From Aphrocallistes beatrix (lineage: Eukaryota; Porifera; Hexactinellida; Sceptrulophora; Aphrocallistidae): DNA of 64,000 nt. A program made the translations under genes and the position numbers. The stretch lies in NCBI GenBank assembly GCA_963281255.1, contig OY725496.1:4007723-4071722 (forward strand), written 5' to 3'. The notes under the pieces are model-generated. The model was not told the origin of the DNA, did no database searches, and saw nothing but the letters and a program-made list of their open reading frames with translations. Positions within the stretch are counted from its first letter, which is position 1. Each line of letters opens with the position of its first letter. Shown here piece by piece: positions 21,787 through 32,467 of the stretch.

Positions 21787-24700
21787 TTAATTTTCTTTTA
21801 AAATGTTGACGACAGGCTTTTCAATACTCATTATCTTCTCTACCAGGTTGGGTACCTGTACGACCACCCTCTCCAACAGCTGACTGATGTACTGCTGGAG
21901 CGCTAGGTTATCTCTCTCATAGGCCTCCAGCTGTTTCATTAGCTCTTCTCTCGCTTGGTCATCCCAATATTCAGTGATGCCAGCCCCTCGTATGTCTAGG
22001 TTGTAAGGCGTCACTTGGATTCGCGGCATTCCCTCCAGCAGCGAGGGTTTGCATTCCAGGACGAGTGCGAGGATCTGATCCAGGTACAGCCGCAGCTGCT
22101 GAATCCCAGTGAACACCTGTGCATGTGGTTTATAATACAACCTGGCCTGGTAGGGGTCTAGTATGAGCTACAAATCATTGACTAACCTGGACTAGGAACT
22201 GTTTAATCTCTTCGAGTGAAGATTCTGCTAACTGTGGAATCATGGACTCGTGTGTTTGGTAGCGATTTCCCATTCTATTGCTGATGTGCTCAGAGAGAGG
22301 AGTGTTGGTTGGATATCCGTTTAAGGTCGGTTCGAGGAGGGAGGCTAGTACCCTGTTCTCCTTCTTCAGCTGCTCAACCAACAGCTTCCTTTCTTTCTGC
22401 AGCCGCGTACGCTGCAGTCTCAGGTCTACCTCATTCTTCCCGGGCAGTTTCATCTCTATCAGTGCGATATGAGCGTCTTTCTCAGAGATAGCGTGCTGTA
22501 GCAGCTCCTGACGCAGTACCGTCAGTTCTCGGTATTGGTCCCTCCGTTCTGTTAACGCAGCCTAAATTTCAGAGATAGAATTAATTAAATTTTAATTTGA
22601 AATAAATCATTGTAATGTGATGATTCATTCTACGAACTGTTCCAAATCAAATCTTATCAGTCAGTTCATTAGGCTCTATGTCTATGGCTTATTTGCATAG
22701 TTGGATTCGATCTACCGAGTGAGAAACTTGATAATCTAACTATTAGTCTATTAGCTATTTCAATGGCAACATCAACTCCACTTGTGTCTTCAAAAGCTAG
22801 TGCAGACGTTAGTATAGAGTCTTGCGATAGGGAGCGAGTTCAGTGTTTCAGAGATGAACTTGTTCGGCTGAAGCAGGAGTTAAGAGATGAATTCGATAGG
22901 CTATACCAACTCCTGAGAAAGGAAGAGACGAGGCTGCTAGAAATTCTAGAAAACAGGCTGGATGGAGTCAACGCACTGGTAGCTCAGAGGGATGCGAGAG
23001 TGGAGCAGTTGAAAAGGGGGCGAGAAGAGTTGGAACATGGACTGGCACACAACGACTTGAGTCAACTGTTGGGTGAGGCTAGGGATAAAATAAACAGAGA
23101 GATACGAAAGCTAGTGCGAGAGGACAAGTTCGACCTTCCTGCCATCAGTTTGCAATGGGAGCTAACAGAACTAAACGCATTGATTCCAAAGGTGTGCAAC
23201 ATAGATGAGGTCACACATCCGTATACATACAAATGCAGGCCCGTTATGAGCTGTGTTTCTAACGGGGACAAAGGCGGGTTGATGAAACCTCGGGGGTTGG
23301 CGATAGGAGGAGATGGCAGGGTGTTTGTGGCTGACTATACCAAGAGTCAGATAGAGGTCTACTCTCCAGAGGGAGCACATTGCCGGTCTCTAGGAGACAG
23401 GAAGCTGAGAGAACCGCTGTACCTGTGCATGTCCGGAGAGTACCTGTACGTGTCCTGTGAGAACAGGTGTCTACTCAAGTTCGATGTGAAGAGTGGAGAC
23501 AAGGTGCGCGAGTGCATGGTACCGCTAACAGTTTCAGGACTGTGCATTGAGAATGACGGCACACTGCTGGGGTGTGTGTGGAAGAAGAGCTGCGTCCATA
23601 GGTTCAGTGCGGAACTGGAGAAGGAAGGGGAACTGCCACTCAACACCCAGCACTACAAACTGGGAGTGACTATAACCGCGGATGTACGCATCTCAAACAA
23701 ACAGGAAATGATTGTTCTTTTCTACAAGAGTGCGTATCCGGTCCAGGTGTTCAGTAGGGAGGGCACCCTCCTGGTCTGTCTCCTCTCTCAGGAGCAGGTC
23801 GGCGGTGCCTTGTACTTCTGTATCGACGGAGGGGACAACCTGCTGGTGTCAGATATCGGCACGCATCAGGTGAAGGTCTTCACTCCTCAGGGGGAGCTGC
23901 TGGTTCGGATAGGGAGGAAGGGACAAGAGGCTGGGGAGTTCCAAACCCCTGTGGGACTAGCTGTCACTCCGTCTGGAGATATAGTGGTGTGTGACTGCAA
24001 GCAGGAATACATGCTGCAAGCTTTCTGATGCCGAAATAGGATAGAGTTTGTTCGCCAGCCATATTCAATATTACAGATTTAGTATTTCACTTTAGATGTA
24101 GTCAGTTTGCATGAAAATCTTACTTGAATTAGATGTGTCACGTACGTATGCATAAGATAAGATAATTCGGATAAACTAACTTGTACGATTCTCTTCCTCT
24201 CCTGTCTGAACAGACTAGTGTCCATCTCAGAAGTTGTGATAGTTTTCAGATCAGCTAGCAACTCCGCTACGAGTCTCCTCTCCTCTCCCAGTTCCTTCTC
24301 CCTGTCCAGCACTACGGTCACGCCATTCTGTGAATAGTATAAATAGAGTTTCAAGTTTGAATAATGACTAATAAATTATAAAGAATGTTTATGGGTGGTG
24401 TGGTACTTACCTGGAGTGCCTCTGACAGCTCCACACTCTTCCTCCGCTCCGTAGCCAGCTCCCCCCGCACCCTATCCAGCTGGTCCTCGAATCCCCCCAG
24501 CATTCCCTTCCTCGTTTCCGCGGCTTGCAGCTGCTGTGCTCTGTCCGCCTGCTGTCCCCGCTTGTACTGGTTTATCCGCTTGCCTCTACTCTCCACCGTC
24601 TTCTCCAGCCCCCGCACCCTCTCCCTGGCCTGCTCTAGCTCCCTCGCCAATTCCTGGCTCTTTTCCCTCTGCGCGCCTCCTTCCCGCCTCTCGCCCTCCA

Positions 24701-26626
24701 GCTCTGTCAGCAGGCCGGTGATGTGGAGGCGCTGCGTGTTCAGCTCTGCGTCTTGCTGCACCAGCTGCTCCGTCATCAGCTGTTTCTCCGCATTCAGCTC
24801 GCGAATGATGACATGCAAGTTCTAGTAGGGATTCATAATACAAAGATGCAACAATGTTAATGGGCCGCGGAATTGAATTAGACGACATACCTCTCTCTCT
24901 TTCGCGTCTAGCCAGGAGGCCGGCTGGGGGGAGGAGTTGGTCTTGAGCTCGGAGAGACGGTTGAGCTGCTCTCTCTGTCTGGACAGGATCCGCTCCTTCT
25001 CCTTCAGCTCAGCCCTCAGAAGGGACACCTGCGCCACGCCCAGGGAGGAGGAGCCCTGTCCCCCGGTGCACATCTTGTCCGCGGAGTTGATGATGCTGGA
25101 GAGCCTAGCTAGGACGGGAGGAGGGTCCACTGGGGTCCGGTCGGGGGTGGAGGGGTCTAGAGAGGTGTCATTTTTCGCGGCGTGAAGCTCTGCCACGATC
25201 TGGGACAGCTCAGCTACAGACCCCTCTAAGTGTGCGATGTGCTGACTCCGAGTCTGCAGGAGTCCCCCAAGCTCTTTGTTCCTCTGCTCCACCACCCCCA
25301 GCTGTTTGTCTAGTTCCCCCGCACGTCTCCTCTCCCCATGGCATAAGCTCAGGTCCCGCTGCGTGTTGGACAGTCGGGTGTGTGCATCCGTGAGGTCAGC
25401 CTCGAGCTCGCCCGTCCTCCTCTCGCTCTCTCTGAGGCGTGCCGCCATCTCGCTCTGTTCCAGCTCGGACCCAGAGCGGAATGGGGACCGGGGCGCAGCT
25501 CCAGACACGAAGTCTTGCAGCTGTTTCAGTTCCAAAGTTTTGGTCTGCATCTGATTCAGAATTGATTTGATTGTGTCGTCTCGCTTAGCTACTAGCTTCT
25601 TCTTTGATTGGATTGAGAATTCTAACTCTGATATTTTCCTCTCCAACTGTTGCAATCTGATTCCTTGTTTCCTGCAATGTAGAACTAATTCTTCCCTTTC
25701 GCTCGTTCTCAGCCAATCTTCACTGTCACTACCACCAGATAGAAACCTATTTATATCAAAGGTAAACTACAGTCAAGGCTCCGACAACTTTTTATAATGC
25801 TTCTCTTGAGCTCAGACGTCAAGAAGCTCTACGTACTGCTTAGTGCTGTAAGCTAAAAAAGCTATTAGAGATTATGCCATCATGAAAATGCTAACGTATT
25901 ACGTGTACTGAGAGAGAATGGGATTACTGATGAAAAACAGTGGATGATGGGGAAAGTGGATACGTAAAGCGATACATCAGCAAATGCGTGGTTTATTATG
26001 TAACAAAATAATTATGTCACAACCAGGGTTTATACACGTCACCAGAGCTACGCTCCCAATACCAACTTAATAAAATTAGCCTAAATCAACAGCATTAGAT
26101 GCCATAAGATTACAAATGTGAGTGCTCCTAAACATGACAAGACTAAAAGTCATACACCTAAAGGAGCGTCTCTCGTTCCTAGACAAGTCATTGGCCACAC
26201 AACTCACGTCTCTATCTGCAATTTACTCTCCCTGCTTCTTTCCAGCTCCTCTTCTAGCTGTTTCATAGCGACCTCTCTCAGCTCCAACTCGAGAGTGAGC
26301 GTCTTGAACCTGTCCAGCAGTCTGGAGTAGCCTCCCATCACCCCTTCCTCCCTCACCCTCTCCCTCGCCCCCGGGGAGAGGAGGGGACTGAGGGAGAGTT
26401 GGGCGAGGGCGCTGCTGTTGGGAGAGAGGGCCCCGGGGGTAGCAGAGCCCGACAAGGGGACAGGGGGGGAGGGCCAGGGTGGGTGAGAGTAGGAATCGTA
26501 GCTGCTGTTAGAGCTGGCGCTCTGGGCACTGTGTGCGCTGTGGGGCCGACTGTTCTGTCCCCCCAGCAGTCCCCCTGACAGAGAACGCACCTTGCGCTGA
26601 ATCGCCGGCGGATCTGGGAAGGACAT
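21787..26626 (-). CDS. Coiled-coil scaffold, ELKS/ERC-like, with Rab11-FIP-like C-terminus
   Basis: Six exons on the minus strand: 26626-26208, 25746-24891, 24821-24411, 24327-24181, 22561-22187, 22116-21787; about 845 residues. The N-terminus is Ser/Pro-rich and disordered (to about residue 90). Most of the rest is heptad coiled coil. The segment HAISEKDAHIALIEM followed by LQKERKLLVEQLKKEN resembles the C-terminal part of ELKS/CAST proteins, which organise exocytic and Rab6 vesicle docking sites. The last exon has two helices, LRLYLDQILALVLECKPSLL and LQQYISQLLERVVVQVPNLV, that look like Rab11-FIP Rab-binding helices. The start at 26626 is a choice; an ATG at 26656 follows an AG and may belong to a leader. 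Exons 1-3 are strikingly GC-rich. The intron between exons 4 and 5 contains an antisense gene. Confidence 0.6.
22763..24028 (+). CDS. Coiled-coil plus NHL-repeat protein (TRIM-NHL-like without RING), nested gene
   Basis: A single uninterrupted frame of 421 residues. Residues about 20-150 form a coiled coil rich in Arg/Glu (CFRDELVRLKQELRDEF). From about 170 there are NHL beta-propeller repeats: MKPRGLAIGGDGRVFVADY, a middle set, and FQTPVGLAVTPSGDIVVCD at the end. This layout resembles the C-terminal half of TRIM2/3/32/71 proteins. No RING or B-box zinc ligands are present, so ubiquitin ligase activity is not expected; a scaffold or RNA/protein-binding role is possible. The gene lies wholly inside an intron of the ELKS-like gene, in opposite orientation. 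A similar intronless gene lies at 60580-61923. Confidence 0.82.
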   Translation: MATSTPLVSSKASADVSIESCDRERVQCFRDELVRLKQELRDEFDRLYQLLRKEETRLLEILENRLDGVNALVAQRDARVEQLKRGREELEHGLAHNDLSQLLGEARDKINREIRKLVREDKFDLPAISLQWELTELNALIPKVCNIDEVTHPYTYKCRPVMSCVSNGDKGGLMKPRGLAIGGDGRVFVADYTKSQIEVYSPEGAHCRSLGDRKLREPLYLCMSGEYLYVSCENRCLLKFDVKSGDKVRECMVPLTVSGLCIENDGTLLGCVWKKSCVHRFSAELEKEGELPLNTQHYKLGVTITADVRISNKQEMIVLFYKSAYPVQVFSREGTLLVCLLSQEQVGGALYFCIDGGDNLLVSDIGTHQVKVFTPQGELLVRIGRKGQEAGEFQTPVGLAVTPSGDIVVCDCKQEYMLQAF

Positions 26627-26656
26627 TTCCCTAGCGAGTGAGTGGGTTGCTAACAT

Positions 26657-27141
26657 GTGTAAAAATGCGCTTATGCAACATGGTGAGAGTTATTTTGGAC
26701 TTTCCAATTAGAAAAATTAATACTAGACAATATTTGAGAACTTTGGTAGTGACTAATGGCAGGTGCCTATGGTGCCACAGGGTATGTGGTTTAACTTCAT
26801 GCAAATTGACGAATAAATTACATTTTACAGAATTGTAATAGGACTGACTAGGAAATTCAAATTTCTAGATACAATATTAGAACATAATAAAGAGTCACTT
26901 TTAACATCTCAGGCAGCCAACACCTTCCTATCCTACACCACCATCATCACAAATAAGCATTCAGTACATACAAGTATAATACAAGAGATATTAGGAATTA
27001 TTTAGTATCAGTAGAGATGAAAAATTGTAAATTCAGGTTGTAAGTGGGAGATACTGAAGATAAGTGTGGCAACCTGTACGTATTGAATGGGACCAGAGGA
27101 CCGGGGGAGGAGACAGCTGTTCGTCAATAAGTGGTGTCATA
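26657..27141. other. Intergenic, no gene seen
   Basis: This lies between the start of the ELKS-like gene and the stop of the OTUD7 gene, both on the minus strand. It may hold a 5' non-coding exon or promoter of the ELKS-like gene; nothing decisive is visible. Confidence 0.45.
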
Positions 27142-29316
27142 TTAATTATGTTTTATATATCTGCACAGGTCAAGAAGTTCCCCCTTATCCGAATTCTCAG
27201 TATTGGCTAACTCCTTTCTCCTTCCAGCAGAATACTCGTGTGAGCTGGATTTGTGAGCCATTGCGTAGGGCTCAGTGGCAGAGGAAGTGAAGCTTTTGCG
27301 CCTGTATGAAGTGTCGGGAAGAGGATCAGGAAATGAAGATAAGCTGTCAGTAGAGATTCTTGTGTGTTCCAGGCTGAAGTCTGTGTTCGTACCCTTGCTG
27401 TGAGTGCTGATCTGGTCTGTGGAGTAGAGAGGGTCGTTGGTACTTAACCTAGGAGGGTATAATATCGTTTCTTCTTTCGGTGTATCGTAAAAGCGAGAAT
27501 AGTTATCTATCGAAGTGATTGGGAATCTGTTAGAGGGGGTTACCGATAATTTCTCTAATGAGAGAGGAACTGATTTAATGGGCAGTGGGTCCATGGTGGT
27601 GGAAGGGTAGGTGCTGGGTTTTTTATAGAAAATGTCTGTTCTAGAAGAGGGAGAGAAATATGTGGAGACAGGAGGTGCTCTAGACAGGGGATCCATCATC
27701 GCAGAGGGAGAAGATTGGTAGCGAGGATATGATTTTGTGGTAGGAGGAGGAGGGTTCGCTCGGGAGGAGTAAAGGTGTGAAGTTTGAGGATCTGTTCTGC
27801 TGGAGAATCCCTCTTTACTCCAAGTGACGGGGGAGGGGAGGATAGAAGAAGTGGAGGTGGTATGGGATCTAGTTCTAGGGTAGTACTCGTGAGTCCGAGG
27901 AGAGACAGGAAGATGAGAAGGGAGAGTCTTTGCTTCCTTTTCTTTCAGCTCCCTCGCCTTCTTGGCAGTATACTCCTGTAGCTTCGCCTCACTCAGCTTA
28001 ACTAAGCTCGCGATAATGTCGCCGTAGAACTCGTGAGTGCTGGGGAACATCTTGGCAGCAAACATGGCCTTATGGGTAGTGATCGGTACTGTCTCCACGT
28101 ACAGGTAATTTCGTAGAGTGTAGAGTTTCTCAGTCGAGTAGACAAGAAAGGGAACTTCCGTTTCAAGGAGCTGTGGCTTTTTCTCTTCCTCATACTGGAA
28201 CTGGATGGGTAGCATCTCTCCCTTATGATCCACTAGGGGTACCACGACCTCCTTGTACCCCTCAGTGCTCGTACCCGGAAATAAGAGGTCGTTGTAACAG
28301 GGGATGAGCGGCGCAAAGTGAGAGCAGCAGTAGGTGAGGACGACCGGTATCTTGCAGCAGTCCCTGGGGTCCAGGTCCAGCGGGAGGTAGACCCCCCCGA
28401 AGTAGACCGGGGACATGGCGGTCCCCTCTACGTCCTGCAGGACCGAGTTCGCCAGCACGATGATGGGCCGGCGGATGACGTGAGCGAGCGCGAACACGTG
28501 GATCTCCTCCAGGCTCTTGTACGGGAGGGAGGGACTGCCCGTGTCCCCCTCAGAGCCAGAGGGGGCCTCGGAGAAGGAGAGGTCCGGTGAAGCGAGGGAG
28601 AGGACTGTCTGCCACTCTCTATCCCACTCGGCGGCATTAAAATTGAGTCCTGCTCGCTGGTTCTGGGCATACTGCTGCTGTCTCCACCTGTTCCGCAGAC
28701 TGCGGATGGCCAGCTGGTCGGTGAGGAGGCGGTAGAGCTTTTCTCTCAGGATCAGCTCGTCGTCCTCCACTCCGATGAGACCGCGGCTCACCGCGTGCAA
28801 GAGGCAGTTCCCGTCTCCGCGGGTCTTGAGGGGGCCGAGGGGGGTGTACTTGCCAAATCTCAACCACCAGTTCAGCCTCTCAGACAGATACTTCATATGC
28901 GTGGACTCGAAGAAGACGCGAGGTGCGAAATCTCGTACGTTCTCATTGCTGAACTGGACCTCTCCCAGGTAGAAAGTAAACCTGAACACCCCCTCCCTCT
29001 CGACCAGCTGTTTGTACAACTTGGGATTTAACAGTTTGAGCGATCTCGACTGAGTCTGAGTAGGCAGCACAGACTTCTGAGCGGGAGACAGCGAGTCTGT
29101 TTTCTGTCCAGTAGCATTGTCTTTCTTCGGCTCAGAAGAGGGAGACACTGTGCTCTCTCCTTTCTTCATCATTTCAGTCAAAAATCTGGTGGTCGTGGTT
29201 TTGCTCCAAGAACACTGCATAAGCAAGTCTTTCATGAACTCCTCATCATGAGGAGGATAGTTCTCTGTGAAATGATTGAGGAGCAATCGCCTCCTTTCGT
29301 AATCCTTAAAACTCAT
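27142..29316 (-). CDS. OTUD7: OTU-family deubiquitinase of the OTUD7/Cezanne group
   Basis: A single frame of 724 residues. Residues about 1-52 resemble the N-terminal UBA-like domain (FMKDLLMQCSWSKTTTTRFL). The OTU domain runs from about 130 to 360. It has RGDGNCLLHA with the catalytic cysteine at 171 and CCSHFAPLIP with the catalytic histidine at 333. The segments SLEEIHVFALAHVIRRPIIV and FGGVYLPLDL are diagnostic of Cezanne-type enzymes, which cut K11-linked (OTUD7) chains and restrain NF-kB signalling in vertebrates. The C-terminal half (about 390-724) is Ser/Thr/Pro-rich and disordered. The A20-type zinc finger that ends vertebrate OTUD7 proteins is not seen. There are no introns, and the 5' part is very GC-rich. 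An AG after a pyrimidine tract (TTTTTTGTTCTATTAG) precedes the ATG. Confidence 0.88.
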   Translation of the reverse strand: MSFKDYERRRLLLNHFTENYPPHDEEFMKDLLMQCSWSKTTTTRFLTEMMKKGESTVSPSSEPKKDNATGQKTDSLSPAQKSVLPTQTQSRSLKLLNPKLYKQLVEREGVFRFTFYLGEVQFSNENVRDFAPRVFFESTHMKYLSERLNWWLRFGKYTPLGPLKTRGDGNCLLHAVSRGLIGVEDDELILREKLYRLLTDQLAIRSLRNRWRQQQYAQNQRAGLNFNAAEWDREWQTVLSLASPDLSFSEAPSGSEGDTGSPSLPYKSLEEIHVFALAHVIRRPIIVLANSVLQDVEGTAMSPVYFGGVYLPLDLDPRDCCKIPVVLTYCCSHFAPLIPCYNDLLFPGTSTEGYKEVVVPLVDHKGEMLPIQFQYEEEKKPQLLETEVPFLVYSTEKLYTLRNYLYVETVPITTHKAMFAAKMFPSTHEFYGDIIASLVKLSEAKLQEYTAKKARELKEKEAKTLPSHLPVSPRTHEYYPRTRSHTTSTSSILPSPVTWSKEGFSSRTDPQTSHLYSSRANPPPPTTKSYPRYQSSPSAMMDPLSRAPPVSTYFSPSSRTDIFYKKPSTYPSTTMDPLPIKSVPLSLEKLSVTPSNRFPITSIDNYSRFYDTPKEETILYPPRLSTNDPLYSTDQISTHSKGTNTDFSLEHTRISTDSLSSFPDPLPDTSYRRKSFTSSATEPYAMAHKSSSHEYSAGRRKELANTENSDKGELLDLCRYIKHN

Positions 29317-29495
29317 GAACTACTAATAGAACAAAAAAGATCATCTCGGAGCGCGAGACGTTGCTATTATCTTGATTCCAATCATATTGGAGTACGGGAG
29401 GAACGGGGGATTCAAAGTTAAAAACAAAAGGAGAGACACCAATTCCGAGCGAGCGAAATTGGTTTCTCTCCTTTTGTGAACTTGACTTATTAGAA

Positions 29496-30018
29496 TACAA
29501 GCGCGCTTCGCTTGCTTGCGCTGCGCGGCTGGCGGACACTTTGTGTCCGCCTGCGGGCACATTGGTTAATTATAAGATAGCATCTCTAAATATGTCTATC
29601 TTAGTGTTAAAATCGATATCACTCAAAAATCACCAAATTTGTCAATTTTTAAAAATTTTTTGATGAGTGATGATGACGTCATAACAAAGTGATGAGTCAT
29701 CATTTTTTGATGATAGTTGTAGCATTTGTGAGGTATGTTAGTATACAGATTCTATTAAAATTTCAGCCTTCTATCTCCTATAATGGCTGAGTTATGCTCG
29801 AATAATTGTATTGCTTAACTTTTAAAAATGTGACAATGACGTCATAATTCCATGATGAGTCGACATTTTGCTCTGAGCTCAGAACTTAGTGGAGCCATGG
29901 CCAAAAGACTCCCACATGCCAAAAATAAGCTTTCTGTGCCTGGCAGTTTCTTCAATCAATTCGTTACAGATATATATATATATATACACACATTAATCGA
30001 GTTTTAATAGTAAGGATT
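29496..30018 (-). mobile_element. Repeat family B, copy 1
   Basis: It starts with the GC-rich module TACAAGCGCGCTTCGCTTGC and GACACTTTGTGTCC, and continues with a unique core including GATGATGACGTCATAACAAA and ATGGCTGAGTTATGCTCGAA. It ends with TTCTTCAATCAATTCGTTAC, a (TA)n run and GAGTTTTAATAGTAAGGATT. A second copy is at 42244-42774. The two ends match those of family A in reverse, though the interiors are unrelated. Confidence 0.8.
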
Positions 30019-30019
30019 A

Positions 30020-30105
30020 GCCATAGCATTCTATATACTAAGGCAATGGCACTCACCAAAAAATTAGTACCATGGATTGGTTAAATACTTCAAAACCAAT
30101 AATTT
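30020..30105. repeat. Inverted repeat, left arm (partner 33180-33265)
   Basis: The sequence CTATATACTAAGGCAATGGC and AGTACCATGGATTGGTTAAA is repeated as its reverse complement at 33180-33265 with few differences. The arms of about 85 bases are about 3.1 kb apart and enclose a satellite, a family A copy and a MITE. Confidence 0.8.
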
Positions 30106-30264
30106 TGATATTGTAGATACGTATTTCAATTTTCCATCAATTTAGGCAACTATTATTTCAGAACAATTGAAATGAGATATATTATTTGGTTTTTAATGCA
30201 CATAGTCGAATTATTTAATACTTAATACATACAAAATATCAAAAGAATAGTTAATCACAATATT

Positions 30265-30536
30265 GAGACTTGAGGGACAGACTTGACTTAGCTTGAGGGA
30301 CAGACTTGACTTAGCTTGAGGGACAGACTTGACTTGACTTGACTTGACTTGACATGACTTGACTTGACATGACTTGACATGACATGACATGACATGACAT
30401 GACATGACATGACATGACATGACTTGACATGACATGACTTGACATGACATGACATGACATGACATGACATGACATGACATGACATGACATGACTTGACAT
30501 GACATGACTTGACATGACATGACATGACATGACAAA
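30265..30536 (-). repeat. Pentanucleotide satellite, (TGACA/TGACT)n
   Basis: Two longer units (GCTTGAGGGACAGACTTGACTTA) lead into about 40 five-base units alternating TGACT and TGACA. Frames through it on the minus strand give only MSCHV-type repeats and are not genes. Confidence 0.9.
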
Positions 30537-30604
30537 TATATTAAATTAGTTCTTGAATTTAGCCAGTTTACTATTCTCTTGTTTCAATACTAGTGCATTA
30601 TATA

Positions 30605-31524
30605 TCTTATATATTAAAATGCTAGGATTTGTTTGTTTGTTTGTTTGTTTGTCCGAATTGATTGAAGAATTGGCAAGTCGTAGAGATACGAAAATTGGCA
30701 TGTAGGTGTCAAATGATGAATCTAGGATTAAGTTCGAAAATCTAAGCGAAATTTTCACACCTCTGCAAAAAAAAATGGAAAACAATTTTTCACACCTTTT
30801 CTATACAATACTATGTACGGCTTCACTCTCATAATAGAAATCATTATAAGACACTATTGGGCTGTCATTGTTATTAATACTTCAAAGCAATAACTTATAT
30901 AAATGTCTCAATTATATATGATAGTGTATGACAGTAAAAAGGTTATTTGTATATTTTCACACCTTTATATACATATTTTCACACGATTTGACGAATTTTG
31001 AAAATTATGCTAGAGACTAGCTTCCAACGGTTGACAACGGGTTTTTAGGGGTGTAGATTTCGAATATCATATTTTCAGATCGATATGATGAATTATTTGT
31101 TTACTTTTGTTTACATTAGATACATAAAGTAAACAAATCTCAAAAATATGCCAGAAACTTGCTTTAGACGGTTGACATGGGGTTTTCAGGGGTGTAGATT
31201 TCGAATATCATGTTTTCGAGTAAATTTGATGATCAATTTGTTTACTTTTGTTTACAATAGATACATAAAGTAAACAAATTACAAAAATAGGCTAGAGTGT
31301 AGCTTCCAACGGTTGACATGGGGTTTTTAGTGATGTAGATTTTGAATATTATATTTTCGGATCCATATGAGAAATTATTCGTCGACCTTTGTTTACAATA
31401 TTTATTTAAAGGAAAAAAATTCCAAAATATGTTTGATTGAGTGACTCCAAGCGCCCGCAGGGCGACTCTGCGGACACGCAGTGTCCGCAAGCCGCGCAGC
31501 GCAAGCAAGCGAAGCGTGCTTGTA
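30605..31524 (+). mobile_element. Repeat family A, second full-length-looking copy
   Basis: It has the same layout as 14524-15527: left end TCTTATATATTAAAATGCTA, a (GTTT)n run, three internal units each with a CGGTTGACA core, and the palindromic GC-rich right end finishing GAAGCGTGCTTGTA. It sits about 70 bases downstream of a satellite, as does the other copy. Confidence 0.78.
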
Positions 31525-31989
31525 GGTCTTAACTTTATTAGAAGTGTATACTACAATGTTTTAGTTCCATAGTAGCACATGCCAAATGAATAATATTAGT
31601 ACGGGAAGAGCCAGAATAAATGTTTTAAATTTCTGCTGAGGGTGCAGATACATCGTCGTCATAGGTGTAACTCCAGGGGTGGCAGGGGTAGCGTGCCACC
31701 ACATACCTAAATGTTATCTTGACTTGGGGTGACATGCCACATTAGTTTGATATATGTTTACAAATCTCGCCACCCCAGCTAACCATGAAAAAATCAAAAT
31801 AGTTACGCCTATGATCGTCGTTAAACGACTATTCTTCCCTACCCAATTCACATTGAACATTTCCTAAACATCATTAACGAATTTCAAGAACTCAACAGTT
31901 TAGTTCTGGTCTACACTGTTCTTATCCATCATATAAGCTAACAGTCCGGCTGAAGTTGACTAATAGAAAATCTTAAGGGCCAAAATTAC

Positions 31990-32046
31990 ATTTCGCCTTT
32001 CCAACCTGACAACCAGCAGGCTTGTTAGGTTGGAAAGGCGAAATGT
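31990..32046. repeat. Strong hairpin, 24-base arms
   Basis: CATTTCGCCTTTCCAACCTG at 31990 pairs with the complement ending AAAGGCGAAATG at 32046. The arms match at 23 of 24 positions with a loop of about nine bases. Confidence 0.85.
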
Positions 32047-32467
32047 CCCGATGTTAATTTGGAGCACGTTTAGTTAAATTGCACTTGTCCGAATTTAAAA
32101 AAAGGTATTTATGCCCACGTTTTTGTAGTAACGAGGATTGCATTTACTAAATTTGGGGAAGGCAACACTTTTTCTTGGTCTTTTAAATTCAGTCAATTGT
32201 TTCTACCCAACTTGAGTATGTATATATGCATGATTCTAGAATAATGAACTACATTACTTAAGAAATTACTCACCCGTGATCTTGTTGTTCTGGTAGTATT
32301 CACACGTCTTGGAATGGCTCGATACCATTTTCACGACGAGCACCATCTTTAGGAAATTGAAAAACTTCATGAAGTGTTCTACTCCTCTGTAATTGGAAGT
32401 CGAGTCAGGCACGAGACAAGACATCTCGTCCAAATGATTTATGCAATTAGTATTGTCAAGTGAGGTA

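Noticed and set aside
24385-25565. Plus-strand frames rich in Ser/Pro/Cys over the ELKS-like gene
   Set aside because: They are shadows of GC-rich coiled-coil exons on the other strand, with no homology or splice support.
28318-29031. Plus-strand frames over OTUD7
   Set aside because: They are antisense to the conserved OTU domain and have no recognisable family.
30211-30535. Three overlapping minus-strand frames of MSCHVMSCQV repeats
   Set aside because: They arise from the pentanucleotide satellite in all three frames.
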